DNA of 64,000 bases from Aristolochia californica (taxonomy: Eukaryota; Streptophyta; Magnoliopsida; Piperales; Aristolochiaceae): contig JARWKL010000008.1 of the NCBI GenBank assembly GCA_029961685.1, forward strand, positions 38,326,144 through 38,390,143. Direction: 5' to 3'. The notes beneath the pieces were generated by a model that was given only the letters and a program-made list of their open reading frames with translations, was not told the origin of the DNA and searched no databases. A program made the translations under genes and the position numbers. Below are positions 23,841 through 35,017 of the stretch, in pieces. Within the stretch, counting starts at the first letter, position 1. Every line of letters begins with the position of its first letter.

Positions 23841-25351
23841 GTGAGTGCGATATGGTCTTGTCAATGTGTCCGAGTTTTGCTTGTTTGTTCGGTTTTGTGG
23901 ATTTTAGTATTGATGTGTTGGGAGATTGTGCCTGATTGAGTTGCGCACGATTGGATTTGGTGTTTTTCTTTTTCTATTTTTCTGTTCTGCTGGTAAGGTT
24001 TGCCTGGAATGGTAGCTTCTTATGGGTGCTGCAAGGGTGGAATGCGCTTGCCGTTACTAGAAATGTGATTTCTTCTAGTCGTGGTTCGTTTTTGAATTGG
24101 TTTTAAGTTGATCGTGAGCTTGGGGATTCTGAATGAAATTGTTGTCTTTCTTTTTCTCAAGTGCTTTAATCAACCTCTGATTTTCTTGGTTTGGTACTAC
24201 TGAATTCGATTGATAATGAATGTTTTCCTCTTTTTGGTTCGTGAATTTTATCAATAAGTTCTCTCTGATCATTGACCGGCATTTGATGTTTCTTGCCTGT
24301 GTTTTTTCATTATTGCTACATTGAACGTTTGTTGTTTTTTTTTTTCAATAAAAAAAAGGCAGAATAGTCTTCACCTGAAAAAGTTCAACCTGTCAACAAT
24401 CTTGTTTGTTGTGTTTTGGAATTGTTTGGCGATAAATATGAAAATGCGGCGCTGGATTGCAGTGATACTCGACTTTTGCGGACAATTTGATAATTTTGGG
24501 TTTTATCTAGTTAAAAGTTTCAGTTGTAAAGGGAGGGATTTTTTCAAAGCTCTTCTATTTATCTGCTCGTGCAGATTCTTTTGAAGCTGGAATTCTGAGA
24601 GTCTTACTGTTTATTTCGTTTCGGTTACCGTCATTGATTTAAAATCCGTTGTTGATTGATTATGAGGTTAGTTATTTAGCATTTTCCTTTCTTGCTTCAG
24701 TGTTCGATCGGAAGATTTATCGCGTACTAAGCGTTTTTCATGTTGAGTTCACCGTAGCCCAAACTTGTTTTGCTTAAAATTGCTTTGATATTGGCTGGAG
24801 TTCGACTTTTTTTTCCTTTCGTTCTAGTGCCTTAATTGAATTAAAATTTATAGTTTTCTTCTCGGAGTTTACACTGTTGGGAGTGGGGTAAGTAGACAGG
24901 TAAGTCTCCTATGTTCTTTAACTTCAAATCAGGAAGTACTTAGTTGAGCTGCAACTAATGCTCTGGGAAATTGAACTCTCTTCCCAATGATCTGTGTTTC
25001 AAGCTGCGAAAAGTGATCAATGACAGTTCATTTATGATAGATTGCTTGTGACCAGATGCTACATTTTGCTTTTTGCCTACTTTTTTATCGAAAGCCTGAT
25101 TTTCTATTTTATTTTTTCGTTTTTTTACTACCCTGAGGTTCAGCGATCATTGCTGGTTGATTCAGAATGCTCTATCAGCGTAATGTAGAAATACGTAACG
25201 ACATATAAGTTTTTAATATGGTTCTTTATTGGTCCTGAAGAAGAGACATGCTGCAAATCCACTTTTTTGTTAAAAATTGTTTATAAGATCTTTGTTTTAG
25301 CTTATTCCACCCTTTGTGATATTTGTTGTCATTCGTGCAGGCTCTATAGAA

Positions 25352-25366
25352 ATGGAAATCATTTAA
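25352..25366 (+). promoter_or_regulatory. Upstream ORF 2 in the leader of the SAP30-like gene
   Basis: ATG at 25352 opens a four-codon frame (MEII) ending with TAA, at the start of exon 2 and 57 bases before the main ATG at 25424. Confidence 0.5.
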
Positions 25367-25423
25367 CAGATCAGCGCTCTTTTTTAGCTCTTCATAAGAT
25401 TTTGGTTTGAAGATTTGCGCAAG

Positions 25424-26794
25424 ATGTTGGAGACTGAGTTGTGCTCTTCCCGAGTTCTGTCTCCTTGTCGAGAAGAAAGTGGCGATGAAGAACTTTCTGT
25501 TCTTCCAAGGCATACAAAAGTTATTGTGACTGGAAACAATAGAACAAAATCTGTCCTGGTTGGCCTGCAGGGTGTCGTAAAGAAGGCTGTTGGCCTTGGT
25601 GGCTGGCATTGGTTGGTAAGACACTTGACTCAGCAGCACATTTACTCTTTCCACTCGTTGAGCTTTATGCAGGCTAATTCTCGTTATATGTGATATTTTG
25701 AAATCTTAGGTCCTGAAGAATGGAGTGGAAGTAAAGCTACAAAGGAATGCTTTGAGTGTGTTGGAGGCTCCTACTGGGAATGAAGATGACGAAGACGATG
25801 AGAACTCCTTCTGCAGTAGTTCTGACATGGGTGAAAAAGAAAATGATTTCTGTAGGTCATCTGCTTTTGTAAAAAAAAAAGAGTTTTTATTTGCTTATCT
25901 CGTTGAGTAGCTAACCCACATTTTTTCATTCATGAATCCTCTTCAATAGCTGGCCTTGATTTTCAAAAACCCAGCAGACCAAGAGCTCGACAGGCAAGAC
26001 CCTGGATGTCCTCGGCTAAATCAAACAATCGGAGTAGTTACAGAGAAGTTCAGTCGAACCCATATAAGCCTCCACTGGTAAGAGCAAAAAGACGGAAGAA
26101 TTTTAGTCCTTCATGCATAATGAGCTTATTTAATCAAATCTGTTGGGCTTTTCAGAAGGTGAATTTGGCTAAACTCGAGACCGAAGCATTATGGAGATAC
26201 TGGAAACACTTCAACCTTGTGGGTGCCTCTTACATCTTCTTATTTTCAGTTTTACTTGATTCGTCGTGCTCGATAAGGTAACTGTTTGTGAATCCTCATC
26301 CGTTTTGTCTTGAAATTTATATCTCAGATGAGCATCAATCCAAATCCATCCAAGGAGCAGCTAATCCACGTCGTCCAGCGGCATTTCTTGTCACAGGTAT
26401 GCTCCTCCTTTTTCTTCTTCCCTCCTTTAAAGTTGTTACAAAGCTCTGCTCCCCCCCCTCCGCATATGAACTCGATGACAGTGGGGCTACGCCATTCAGT
26501 TGGTTCTTGTCATTTAGCCCATCATGTCTCCGTGAGAGACTTCTGAAACTGGTAACTCATCGTGGTTGGAATCCGATACATTCTGGTCTGCCATTAGAGT
26601 CCATAAAGGCAACGGTTCCAACCTCCATCATGTGCGGAGGGGCCCGGCACTGCTTCTCTACCCAAAAGTCGTTTCTCCATCCTATCATCTTTCCTCTTTT
26701 AACATCACTCACGTTCCCCTGTCCAAAACAGCAATTGGATGAGATTCAGGTGATTGCTGGCTTCATTCATGCGGCTAAGAGATTGAAGACTTGA
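25424..26794 (+). CDS. SAP30-like subunit of a Sin3/histone deacetylase complex (AFR type)
   Basis: Six coding exons join without a stop: 25424-25615, 25710-25851, 25950-26077, 26156-26218, 26328-26396 and 26732-26794, giving 218 residues. All introns are GT-AG and phases agree. The N-terminal half carries NNRTKSVLVGLQGVVKKAVG and GGWHWLVLKNGVEVKLQRNA, then an acidic stretch NEDDEDDEN. The C-terminal part (about 155-218) is the SAP30 Sin3-binding domain: LAKLETEALWRYWKHFNL, NPNPSKEQLIHVVQRHF, and QLDEIQVIAGFIHAAKRLK. In Arabidopsis the family members AFR1 and AFR2 are nuclear parts of an HDAC complex that represses target genes. The domain spans three short exons, so single-exon ORF searches miss it. 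The donor of exon 4 at 26219 is GTGGGT; I chose it because it alone keeps frame and family length. The start follows family wording (MLETELCSSRVLSP). Confidence 0.88.
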
Positions 26795-27464
26795 GAGCAA
26801 AAAAGGAGGTATCAAAATTGTCTAAATATGTCTTGGTTTTCAATCAAAAAGGGGGAGAATTGTGGAGATCTCTGGAGAGAGAATGAGAGAGAGAGAGAGT
26901 GTCCCTTTAGTATTTGTATAAATATATACCCGTCATGGCTTAGCTTAGTTATGTATTTATGTATGTAATGAATGTATATTGCCCCCCTTTCTTTCTTCTG
27001 TGTCAAAACCGGGCTTTAGTAGGAGAGACTACAGACAAGAGTGTTCCTTCTTACTGTTTCTATTTTGATCTAAAAAAGCAGAAGAGCATTTTAATAGAGA
27101 AAGAGAAAGGGAAAATGTGAAATTGATTTTGCAGTGGCAGCGGTGTAATTCTCGAGTGGCTTTGGGGTATTAGTGAAAGAGACGGTGGAGATTATTGGCT
27201 CGGGAGTCGAGATCTTTTTCGTTGAAGGGGGGAATCCGAGGCGGAGAGCAGCCTGTCTTGCGCCACGTGTCATGTCATTGTCAGACAGCTGGCTGATGTT
27301 GACAACTCCCCGTACCAAAGATCTGTGCCCCGATTCTGCTCCAGATTCTTTTGTAGGAATTATTTTAGGGCGTTTTTGCTAACGTCAACGGGTCCCTCAT
27401 CAGGGGGCTTATCCTACACTCACTGGAGGAAGCTGAGATCAGAATGCTGGCAGAAGTAGATTAA
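26795..27464. other. 3' flank of the SAP30-like gene and a short GC-rich stretch
   Basis: Includes the probable 3' untranslated region, a GA microsatellite (26877-26898), and at 27180-27420 a GC-rich part with GCCACGTGTC (a G-box-like motif at 27261). No coding frame was recognised. Confidence 0.4.
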
Positions 27465-27503
27465 GGGGGGGGGGGGGGTTAGTGCCCCGAAGTGGATTCT
27501 TGA

Positions 27504-27653
27504 AGATCAAGTCATGTCCAACATAAAGATCATGTTATGTCATGTTCATGAAGATCAGGTAAGAATTTGTGTTAGTCGGCAGATCAAGTCATGTCCAACA
27601 TCAAGATCATATTATGTCATGTTCATGAAGATCAGGTAAGAATTTGTGTTAGT
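27504..27653. repeat. 77-bp tandem duplication inside the Harbinger-like element
   Basis: AGATCAAGTCATGTCCAACA starts both copies (27504 and 27581), and both end GGTAAGAATTTGTGTTAGT, with only a few base differences. Confidence 0.9.
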
Positions 27654-28479
27654 GTTGATTTCATGTGCACTGAAAACAGTTTTCAGTGTTAGTGACCTAA
27701 CATGAGAAAAATATAAAAAATAAGAGAATTTTTAAACCTTTACAGTGCACTTAATTACGACATAATCCTTAAACTTTAAATTAGGTAAAACAACCATTAT
27801 TACTACACGAATAAGTTATTGAATGTATAATTAAATATATTAATATATTTATTAATTGAATTAGATATTTTATTGTACATTAATATGGTAATTATATGAG
27901 CCAATGAAATACGTATATGATTAATTATAAATAATAAATAAATAATATTATAAATAAAAAAAGTAATACATTAAGTTATTAATTTATTAATAACATATGA
28001 TATATTTTAACCTAAAAATGAATAATTTAAGAGAAAAAATTGATCTAATCATAACTTTAACATACTATATATTTGTACATAATATATTTTATGTATTATT
28101 AATTAATAATATATTATCACAAAATTTAAAACCATTGGTTTAATTAACTATAACAATCGGATAATTATGCCAAAATAATTTATCAAATATTTATTTTAAC
28201 AATATTTTAATTATAATTATTAAATCACTATTTTAATATAGTAATTTATAAATAAAAATAATTATATTATAAATAAAATAATTATTTTATAAATAAAAAT
28301 TATAAATTAATAATTTTTATGAAGATAGTTTAATTTTTCCTAACTTAGGAAAAATTAAACATCTTCGTCTTCCTCAGCAGCGAGCTAGCGGGGCGATGGT
28401 GACGGGGACGGCTAGGCAAAGGCAACGACCGGCGACGGCGGCGGGCAATGCCGACAGAGGCGGCGCTCCGACGGTACGC

Positions 28480-28830
28480 CGAGAGGGAGAAGAGAGGGAG
28501 GCCGAGAAGCTCTGTAAATGCTCGACCTCCCGTGCTCTGCGGGAATGAGAGAGGGTTGCGGAAATAAGAGAGGGAGCAGAGAATGAGAGAGGGCTGCGGG
28601 AATGGAGACTAGAGAGGGTTGCGGAGACGAGAGAGGGCTGTGGGAACGGAGACGAGAGAGGGCTGCGGGAAAACCGGAGAGAGGGAGACCGGAGAGAGAC
28701 GGCGGTAGTAGAGAGGGAGACCGGAGAGAGACGGCGGAGACGAGAGAACGAGCAGAGAGCTTGGGCTTCACGGAGACGACAGAGGGCTGCGGGAACGAGA
28801 GTCGCTGTGTGCGGGAATGAAACGATCGAA
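28480..28830. repeat. GA/GC-rich minisatellite-like tract
   Basis: Variants of GAGAGAGGGCTGCGGGAA and GGAGACCGGAGAGAGACGGC follow one another many times. It opens long frames on both strands (minus 28412-28771, plus 28602-28820), but these are Ser/Pro- or Arg/Glu-rich artefacts. Confidence 0.75.
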
Positions 28831-29066
28831 ATGAAAAAAAAAATAGAGACGGTTGAGCCAGAGAGAGCCCGCGCTAGAGAATCAAGTGGATGATTCTCAA
28901 AATCGGGCGGAAAGCACTTTCCGCCCGTTACTCTTTACACATGAACTCTTGGTTCATGTATATTCATGTACATGACATGAATTTTGGCGCCCCCTAACGA
29001 CATCAGGACATGAACTGCGTAATGCGCTTGAATATCATGTCCTGAGTCATGTGCACTAACCCCCCC

Positions 29067-29649
29067 TAGAGTGATGATTGTATGTACGTATTTAAGATGT
29101 ATTTTCGATCGTATATTTTCTGAGTTGGAAATTGGAAGTCGATTAAATAACAACACATTTCTTAAACAATATTAGGAATAGAAGTTAAAAAAGAAAAATA
29201 AGTTTATTAATATAAATTTGGTAGTATTAAAATCCTTTTTCTATTGACTATTGTGGGACTATCAGGGATAATTTAATTAAATAAACGGGAAATCAATATA
29301 ATATTAATAAATTTGAAAATTTTTGAAGTCAAATATACTAAAGCACCCCTTAGTCTCCTACAATAATTGGTGTGTAAAAATTAAAGTTAGAATGTTAACT
29401 TATTACTTCAATGGATTGAATACTTATATTGCAATTGATTCAAACTCCACTAATCGATTGCAACCAGTGTTATTACACTTAAGAGTTGATCTTATATTGT
29501 ACCCAGAGGTCCCTTATTATAATTACCCTACACTAGAAAGACCACGATGAAATATGTCCATCTATTATAATTCCACAAGTAGAATTTTATTTGGATACTA
29601 AGCAGTCTTTTGTGTAATTTGCATAATTTTTTTTAAAAAAAAAGTAAAA
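29067..29649. other. AT-rich intergenic DNA
   Basis: One open frame (29323-29550, plus) has no recognised motif and is probably chance. Nothing else seen. Confidence 0.4.
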
Positions 29650-30049
29650 CAAATCAAGTTCAACTATAACCGAAACCAAGAGAGAGAGAGAGAGGAGATA
29701 CTTTTTGATAAACATAATGCTTTGTTACTAAACTCATAAGAGATCATTAGGTCTTTCTCCACTTAGCTGCCTCTTCCCACTAAATGATATAGGTATTAAT
29801 GTTAAGGGTTTAAGTGATATTTTACAAAAGAACATAAATGCCGTTAATACTCAAAAGTACATATTTCTTAAAATACATGTCTAAATTGAATAAAAATTGA
29901 ACCGTAGATAAAAATAAGATATTGTCTATCTAATAGTCATACTATAAGAGAAAGTATAATATAGGAAGATTTCACATAAGGAGGTATCACCTTCCCTTAC
30001 ATAACTACATATCAAATAACCAAAATACCCCTAAATTGGTATTTTAACA
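29650..30049 (-). mobile_element. Copia 3' LTR, minus strand
   Basis: The right end reads GGTATTTTAACA. On the minus strand the bases just before it are CTCCAGTTTGAGGGGGAT, a polypurine tract, so the LTR begins TGTTAAAATACC. The left end is uncertain, near the GA run at 29680-29695. It fits the RNase H remnant immediately to its right. Confidence 0.6.
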
Positions 30050-30720
30050 ATCCCCCTCAAACTGGAGAGTAGATATCAAACAATCTCAACTTGTCACTAA
30101 CCCAAAGACTTGGTAAATATATCTCACAATTGGTTTGAAGATTTCACATAAAGAGTTATCACATTTCCCTACTTAACTACATCTCATATAAAGTGACAGT
30201 TAACCTCTATATGTTTAGTTCTTTCATGGAATACAATATTGTTAGCAATAAAAATGACCGCCTGCTTATCATAATTCAAAATCATAGGGTCAAGTCACTA
30301 AACGCCAATTTCAAGAAGAACATACTTAATCCTATAAGCCTTTGAACTCGATAAACAAGTGTTCCCACCAACTCTCCCTGTGTGGGAAAAAAATTGACCT
30401 TGTTGAGTGGGACTCTTGGTGGCTCTGAAAATACTCTAACAAATCAAGGTCCAACTGTTGTAATATGTGATTGTCTACCCATCGTACTAGGAAACGTTGA
30501 ACCTCACTACTCTCGGTAAAAACAAATTGTTCATCCAAAATAGCATCAATATGTTTTTTATCTGATAGATTAAAAGAGAGTCCCAATGGCAAGAGAAGAT
30601 AATGGTATAAGAGGGTCCTACCTAACCAGCCTCGTAAAGCTATTGGAATAGAGTGATAAGCCATTCTAGACTCCATGTCCTTCAGGCATTTTCTGTTTGC
30701 ATCATATTATAGATTAGAAG
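30050..30720 (-). pseudogene. Copia pol remnant, end of RNase H
   Basis: The minus strand from about 30290 reads [20 protein letters not shown] then HIEVNCHFI, a stop, DVVK. This is the C-terminal end of Copia RNase H (family wording DNQAA...[17 protein letters not shown]). Stops and shifts show it is dead. A 114-codon frame at 30332-30676 overlaps it and is partly a shadow. Reverse transcriptase and integrase were not found to the right, so the element is truncated. Confidence 0.6.
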
Positions 30721-31372
30721 ATCGATAACCTCCACCAGATACATTCAATGGTTCCAACCTAGCATGTTAGCTAATTGCACCTACCAGGGTGTTGCAATTC
30801 CTATTGGCAACAACACATGGTAATATTCTTTCTTCTTACTCCATTATACTCAACTGGGAAGAGAACCTAATACATAACATTTGTGGGAAACCTATTTCTT
30901 AATGAATTAAATTTGAATTTTCACTAATGGTTTGAGTTTATATCCATTGACACCCTTATTGAAGTCAAACTTGGGAACCGACTCAAAAAATTTAAGAACC
31001 ACAAAGGCAACCACAATTTACAACCTACCAACATCAAGCAATAAAACACTACATGGGCAATTGAAATTTCAGAACTCGAGCACTTTCTACGCATTTTTTA
31101 TTCGTTGTACAAAACTTCTTCTTGAATGCAGAAAGTTTTGGGAGTTTTTTTAAAGGTGTTAGGTGCTTTAAGACTTTCATTCTATATGATTGACAACAAC
31201 AATTTAAAATCTACAGTTTCAAGCCACCTATAACAAACCACTATTGCTTCGAGCATGCTTCGTCAAACTATCTTGACACCCTAATTTAAAGATGACAGCT
31301 AAGGCTTCACCTATGAATTTTAAAAAACATCGGAGAAAAGAAGCAACCTTGTTGCATTCCCAAAGAATTTTT
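30721..31372. other. Decayed sequence between two Copia fragments
   Basis: No recognised frame. Probably further remains of the minus-strand Copia insertion. Confidence 0.35.
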
Positions 31373-31713
31373 TGTTGATTTCAGGACTGGATGGATTTAG
31401 CTTATGGAGAAAAGGAGAGAGACACCCATTGGGAGAAAACAAGAGGAAGAAGTGGTTATGGAGTTGTTGTTCTAACCCTCCCCCTAAGCTCAATTTATAT
31501 ATTAATCAAACTAAAATATTATAATAATGTCCTTGGAACTAAACCTAATTACATCAATGTCATCTTTATGAGATGACACTTTATTTACCATCTTGTCATT
31601 ATTGTATGAGCCTATGAGTCTTCTCCTTGGTCTATGGGCCTTTAGCCCATCTTCCAATACATTTGGATATGCGAGTCTTCCTTGGTCGTGTGGGTTTGGA
31701 CCCATCTTCCAAC
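31373..31713 (-). mobile_element. Copia-type LTR copy 3 with polypurine tract
   Basis: Left end TGTTGATTTCAGGACTGG. The right end adjoins, on the minus strand, CAGCTTAAGGGGGAGAG, a polypurine tract. It shares length, order and wording with copies 1 and 2, including CTTTATTTACCATCTTG and CTTCCTTGGTCGTGTGGG. TATATAAATTGAGC on the minus strand near 31490 is a likely TATA box. Confidence 0.8.
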
Positions 31714-32110
31714 TCTCCCCCTTAAGCTGGGGGTTAGAGAACGTCATGAACTCCCAGCTTGCTGCAAATGGTGTATAGGATCTTCTCGTATAAAATGGTT
31801 GTCCTCTATATCTTCCAACACTCCCTCTCACACTGGTGGTCTCTTCCATGAGGTTGAGCTGGCATAAGATAAGTGAGAGTAAAATCACTCAAAGTCGTAT
31901 GACATCGTTCCATACTCCAGTTATAACTCATGATGGATGTACGGCACACTCATATCTTCTGTAGGTAGAGGGTCTATACGCAATGCTCAAAAGTGTAATA
32001 AAACTCTTCCATCACCTTGTCCCTCCACAGGATTGACTCTCAAATGGTAGGAGTAATAAATATCAATTATGGGGGGGTAACGGGTAATTACCCAGAAGAT
32101 AATATTATTG
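31714..32110. other. Interior remnant beside LTR copy 3
   Basis: The first 100 bases match those beside LTR copy 2 (GTATAAAATGGTTGTCC). The remainder has no open frame. Confidence 0.4.
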
Positions 32111-32884
32111 GGCCACCTTGGTTTTCTTCATCATCAAAATAGTCAATGCTGATAAAAAGCACCAATTGAGATGTTCTTCTTCAATAATAATGTCTCATCC
32201 AAAAAGATACAATAGTAACAACTTAAATGGGTCTGGGCTCAATAACAAGTACAAAATAATAAAAATCCTTGTAAAATGACCCATGAAATAATCTGATCAG
32301 AGTATTTTTACCAAATAATATGTTGACCAAGGAATATGTTGCCAATACTTCAAAAATAATAATCCAGTTGAAAGCAAGGAATCGAGTTGAGCCTAGTTGC
32401 GAAAGAAATATGTATAAAACTTGGGACCCAGACACATATACTAAGGCAAAAAATAAAAAGAACCAAGTCGGGTTGACCCGGACAGACTTGACTCGGTCCG
32501 AGTTAACTTGACAGAATAGAAGCCACCCTCAGGTTGGCCCGGAGCGAGTTGACTCGGTTTGGTCTAGGTTGGGTCAGAACAGGCGCGAACCCAACGTGAG
32601 AGTCAGCAGATCAGCACATATTAAATGTTTCCTAACTTAGGAAAAATTAAAGTTAGCAAGTACGTCTTCTTCCCCGACGGTTCAGGCAAGGCAAGTGATC
32701 AAACTGCACCGATGCGGGACATGTCCATGGTCTCCTTCCTTTTCTAGAAATCATCGTATTACCAAGATCACCTCGCGCTAGTGGATGTTGAATCTCGGGA
32801 AGCTTTGAGAATACTTACAGCAGCAGAGAAATTTTCATTCTGGTCACACCAACGAGTGGCAGAAGACAAAACTTTCCTTGGTTG
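32111..32884. other. Mixed repeat-derived spacer
   Basis: Holds repeated GACTCGGT/GAGTTGACTCGG wording at 32465-32570 and a near-palindrome TTTCCTAACTTAGGAAAAAT at 32628-32647 that also occurs at 28335-28354. A minus-strand stretch near 32800-32880 reads LSSATRWCDQNENFSAA before a GTAAGT donor-like site and might be a captured exon; I cannot name it. Confidence 0.35.
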
Positions 32885-33035
32885 AATCTATGGGATAGAC
32901 TCTTTATTTACTATCCTGACATCATTGTATGGGCATGTAGGCCTTCCTTAGTCTTATGGGCTTGAGTTCATCTTCCAACACACTTGGATATGTGAGTCTT
33001 CCTTGGTTATGTAGGCTTGGACCCATCTTCTAACA
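32885..33035 (-). mobile_element. Copia-type LTR copy 4, truncated
   Basis: Matches the U3 part of LTR copies 1-3 (CTCTTTATTTACTATCCTGAC through CATCTTCTAACA). The other half is missing. It directly abuts the left end of the Harbinger element, whose outermost bases are lost. Confidence 0.65.
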
Positions 33036-33037
33036 CT

Positions 33038-33175
33038 TAGTGCACAATGTAAGTGCAGAGGGAAAGTGGAATACAATGAAAAGTACTTGTTTGTGTTAGT
33101 GTGCACAATGGAAAGTGCAGTGTAAAATACTTGTTTGTGTTAGTGTGCGCAATGGAAAGTGCAGTGTGAATTGCA
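33038..33175. repeat. 44-bp subterminal tandem repeat
   Basis: TACTTGTTTGTGTTAGTGTG starts at 33084 and 33128, each followed by CAATGGAAAGTGCAGTGT. A related, shorter unit lies at 33038-33083. It probably arose by copying the end of the Harbinger element and has cut the transposase frame short. Confidence 0.85.
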
Positions 33176-33720
33176 TGTCAAATGTACATATTGCCATTAC
33201 GTTTTATGAGAGAAAACCCTTCATGTTCCAGAATCTTGCTTGTTGATCCAATGAGATACGTGCTTTAATATGAGTACCATCGATGGCACCAATACAATCC
33301 TAATAAAAAAATCATCAATACAAATATATATATTTTATAGTAACTAAAAATTATTCATCAAACGAGTTTATATTTACCTTAAAATATGGATAATAAATAT
33401 CACTGTTCAAGATTTTTGAATGAGTACGTCTTGAAGGCCGCTTGATGTATTCAGATTGTAGCTTGATAATAGCATTTAATACCTTGTTAAAATACTTACT
33501 AGTTGTCCAATTTGATCTTTCAAACATCTCTGAGGTGACACTGTAAGATTATTGTTGACCAACAATGATACAAAAATATGCAAGCTGTTCTTCTACAGAT
33601 ATTGTCCTTGTATCAAATAAAAGTCCTCTACTTTTCTAGATTCCAGCCAACTTGAGAAAAATAGTTTGATTCATCCTATACACTTTTCAAAATTTAATAT
33701 ACGATCTTTCTAATGCTTTC
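33165..33720 (-). pseudogene. Harbinger DDE transposase, broken and truncated
   Basis: Minus-strand exon of about 33377-33720 reads MNQTIFLKLAGI, a stop, KSRGLLFDTRTISVEEQLAY, VTSEMFERSNWTTSKYFNKV and SEYIKRPSRR. An intron of 33303-33376 follows, then DCIGAIDGTHIKARIS, the first catalytic Asp motif of the family (DDE nuclease). KGFLS, a stop codon, NVMAICTFDMQFT comes next; the stop sits where the family has Gln. The frame then runs into the tandem repeat at 33038-33175. The remaining catalytic residues are absent. Such enzymes cut and paste the element, normally with a Myb/SANT partner. Confidence 0.8.
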
Positions 33721-34028
33721 TTTAAATATCGTGGACCACCTATATGATAAGAATGTTGTATTTACCTATTACAATCATTTCAGTATGAATAGACAAGGAC
33801 AAGTACAACTGTATAAGCTGCAATATAAATACATAGTTTCTCCCTATCTGGTAGATTATCCGTGGGTACCTGCAATACTAGACATTCAATAATGAGAACA
33901 TGGTTCAAACACATTCAATAATACACATTCACTATTGACCAGAAATACTCAATTATCAACGTCATTCATACAAAATCAAATGTGTCTTATAAATATAGGT
34001 TAAAATTGTCAACATCTGTATAAGTCTA

Positions 34029-35017
34029 TTACATTGCATTGAATTTATTCATCAACCAGTCATATTGATCTTCCTGTTTCATCTTCATAAAGATATCCTT
34101 CTTAGCTTTGGGGTCAAGCAACTCCATGGCAAAATACATGACTTCTCTGGGCAAGTTAGGTAATGGCTCGATTGCTTCGAACCATGGAGGTTCTACGGGG
34201 GGAGTAAAGATTTGCATAAGGGTTGATGACATATTGTTAATAGCCTCAACGATCCTGTTAGCATTTTCAACTAATGGTTCGGATCTCTTCCTACGCCAAG
34301 TAGAAGAAGTTCTATCCCCATCATTGCTTAGTGTTTTGCTTTTCAGAGGAGCATCATTTGGAGACTCTATAATGTTGGGTGCTGGGATCTCCCTGATTGC
34401 ATCATCTTCATCAATGTCCTCAATCATTGTCCCTTCTACAAAATTTGAAAGGTTATGATCCGACTCTAAGCTTGTGAAACTCGTTTTTCCCACAACAATA
34501 GTGTTTCCAACCACAATAGCGAATTTTTCATTGAGCAGACAACCTTTTCGCCTATACTTGTCGGCTTCTCTATGCGTCTACATGAAAAGTTATCGTTTCA
34601 AATACTAAAAAACATGATTAATAAAGCAAGAAACATAACATTCTATGTTACATTCACATACCTTTATGTAGTCTTGCCACACATTGTCTTACTAGCAGTG
34701 ACTTTCTGGCTTGTTGGATCCCACCCAAAGCCGCTAGTGTTTAGGCATGTACTCACAACCATATACATTCTTTTCCAAGTCCTCATGCGGTTTTTCAACT
34801 GTTCTACTGTCTTTTGGTTCGTTGCGTCCAACTTGAACATATTGATACAATCGTTGAAAACTTTGTGTTTTCAAACTCCATTGGGTAATTTGTTACCCAA
34901 ATTGACTTGCTCAATGAGCAAATCAAGTATTTTACAGTCTTTGTCAGACATCTATGTGTCGTATGACCTCTTTGTCGTGTTATCCATACTGTCTTTACCT
35001 TTCCTCCTTCCAACCAT
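34029..35017 (-). pseudogene. Harbinger Myb/SANT-like DNA-binding protein, broken
   Basis: Exon 1 (35017-34662) starts MVGRRKGKDSMDN, meets a TAG where a Trp is expected, then reads CKILDLLIEQVNLGNKLPNG, VEQLKNRMRTWKRMY and TSGFGWDPTSQKVTAS, the trihelix Myb/SANT-like fold. A one-base shift is needed to continue as VWQDYIK. After an intron (34578-34661, GT-AG) exon 2 reads THREADKYRRKGCLLNEKFA and an acidic, Ser-rich tail ending LMNKFNAM. In Harbinger elements this partner binds the ends and brings the transposase to the nucleus. Two lesions make it a pseudogene. Confidence 0.78.

Larger units (their letters stand above)
27465..29066. mobile_element. Non-autonomous PIF/Harbinger-like element
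   Basis: Ends are G-run plus GTTAGTGCCCC on the left (27465-27487) and GTGCACTAACCCCCCC on the right (29051-29066), inverted copies of one another, flanked by TAA and TAG. The motif TTAGTGC beside G-rich ends is shared with the Harbinger element at 33036-36070. Inside are a 77-bp tandem duplication, an AT-rich core and a GA-rich, GC-rich segment without coding sense. Subterminal CATGTCCTGA and TCATGTCC motifs occur near both ends. No transposase. Confidence 0.65.

Noticed and set aside
24321..24584. 87-codon plus-strand frame
   Set aside because: It lies in the leader intron of the SAP30-like gene and has no family resemblance.
28412..28820. Long frames on both strands in the GA-rich tract
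   Set aside because: They encode Ser/Pro or Arg/Glu low-complexity peptides from a DNA repeat within a transposon.
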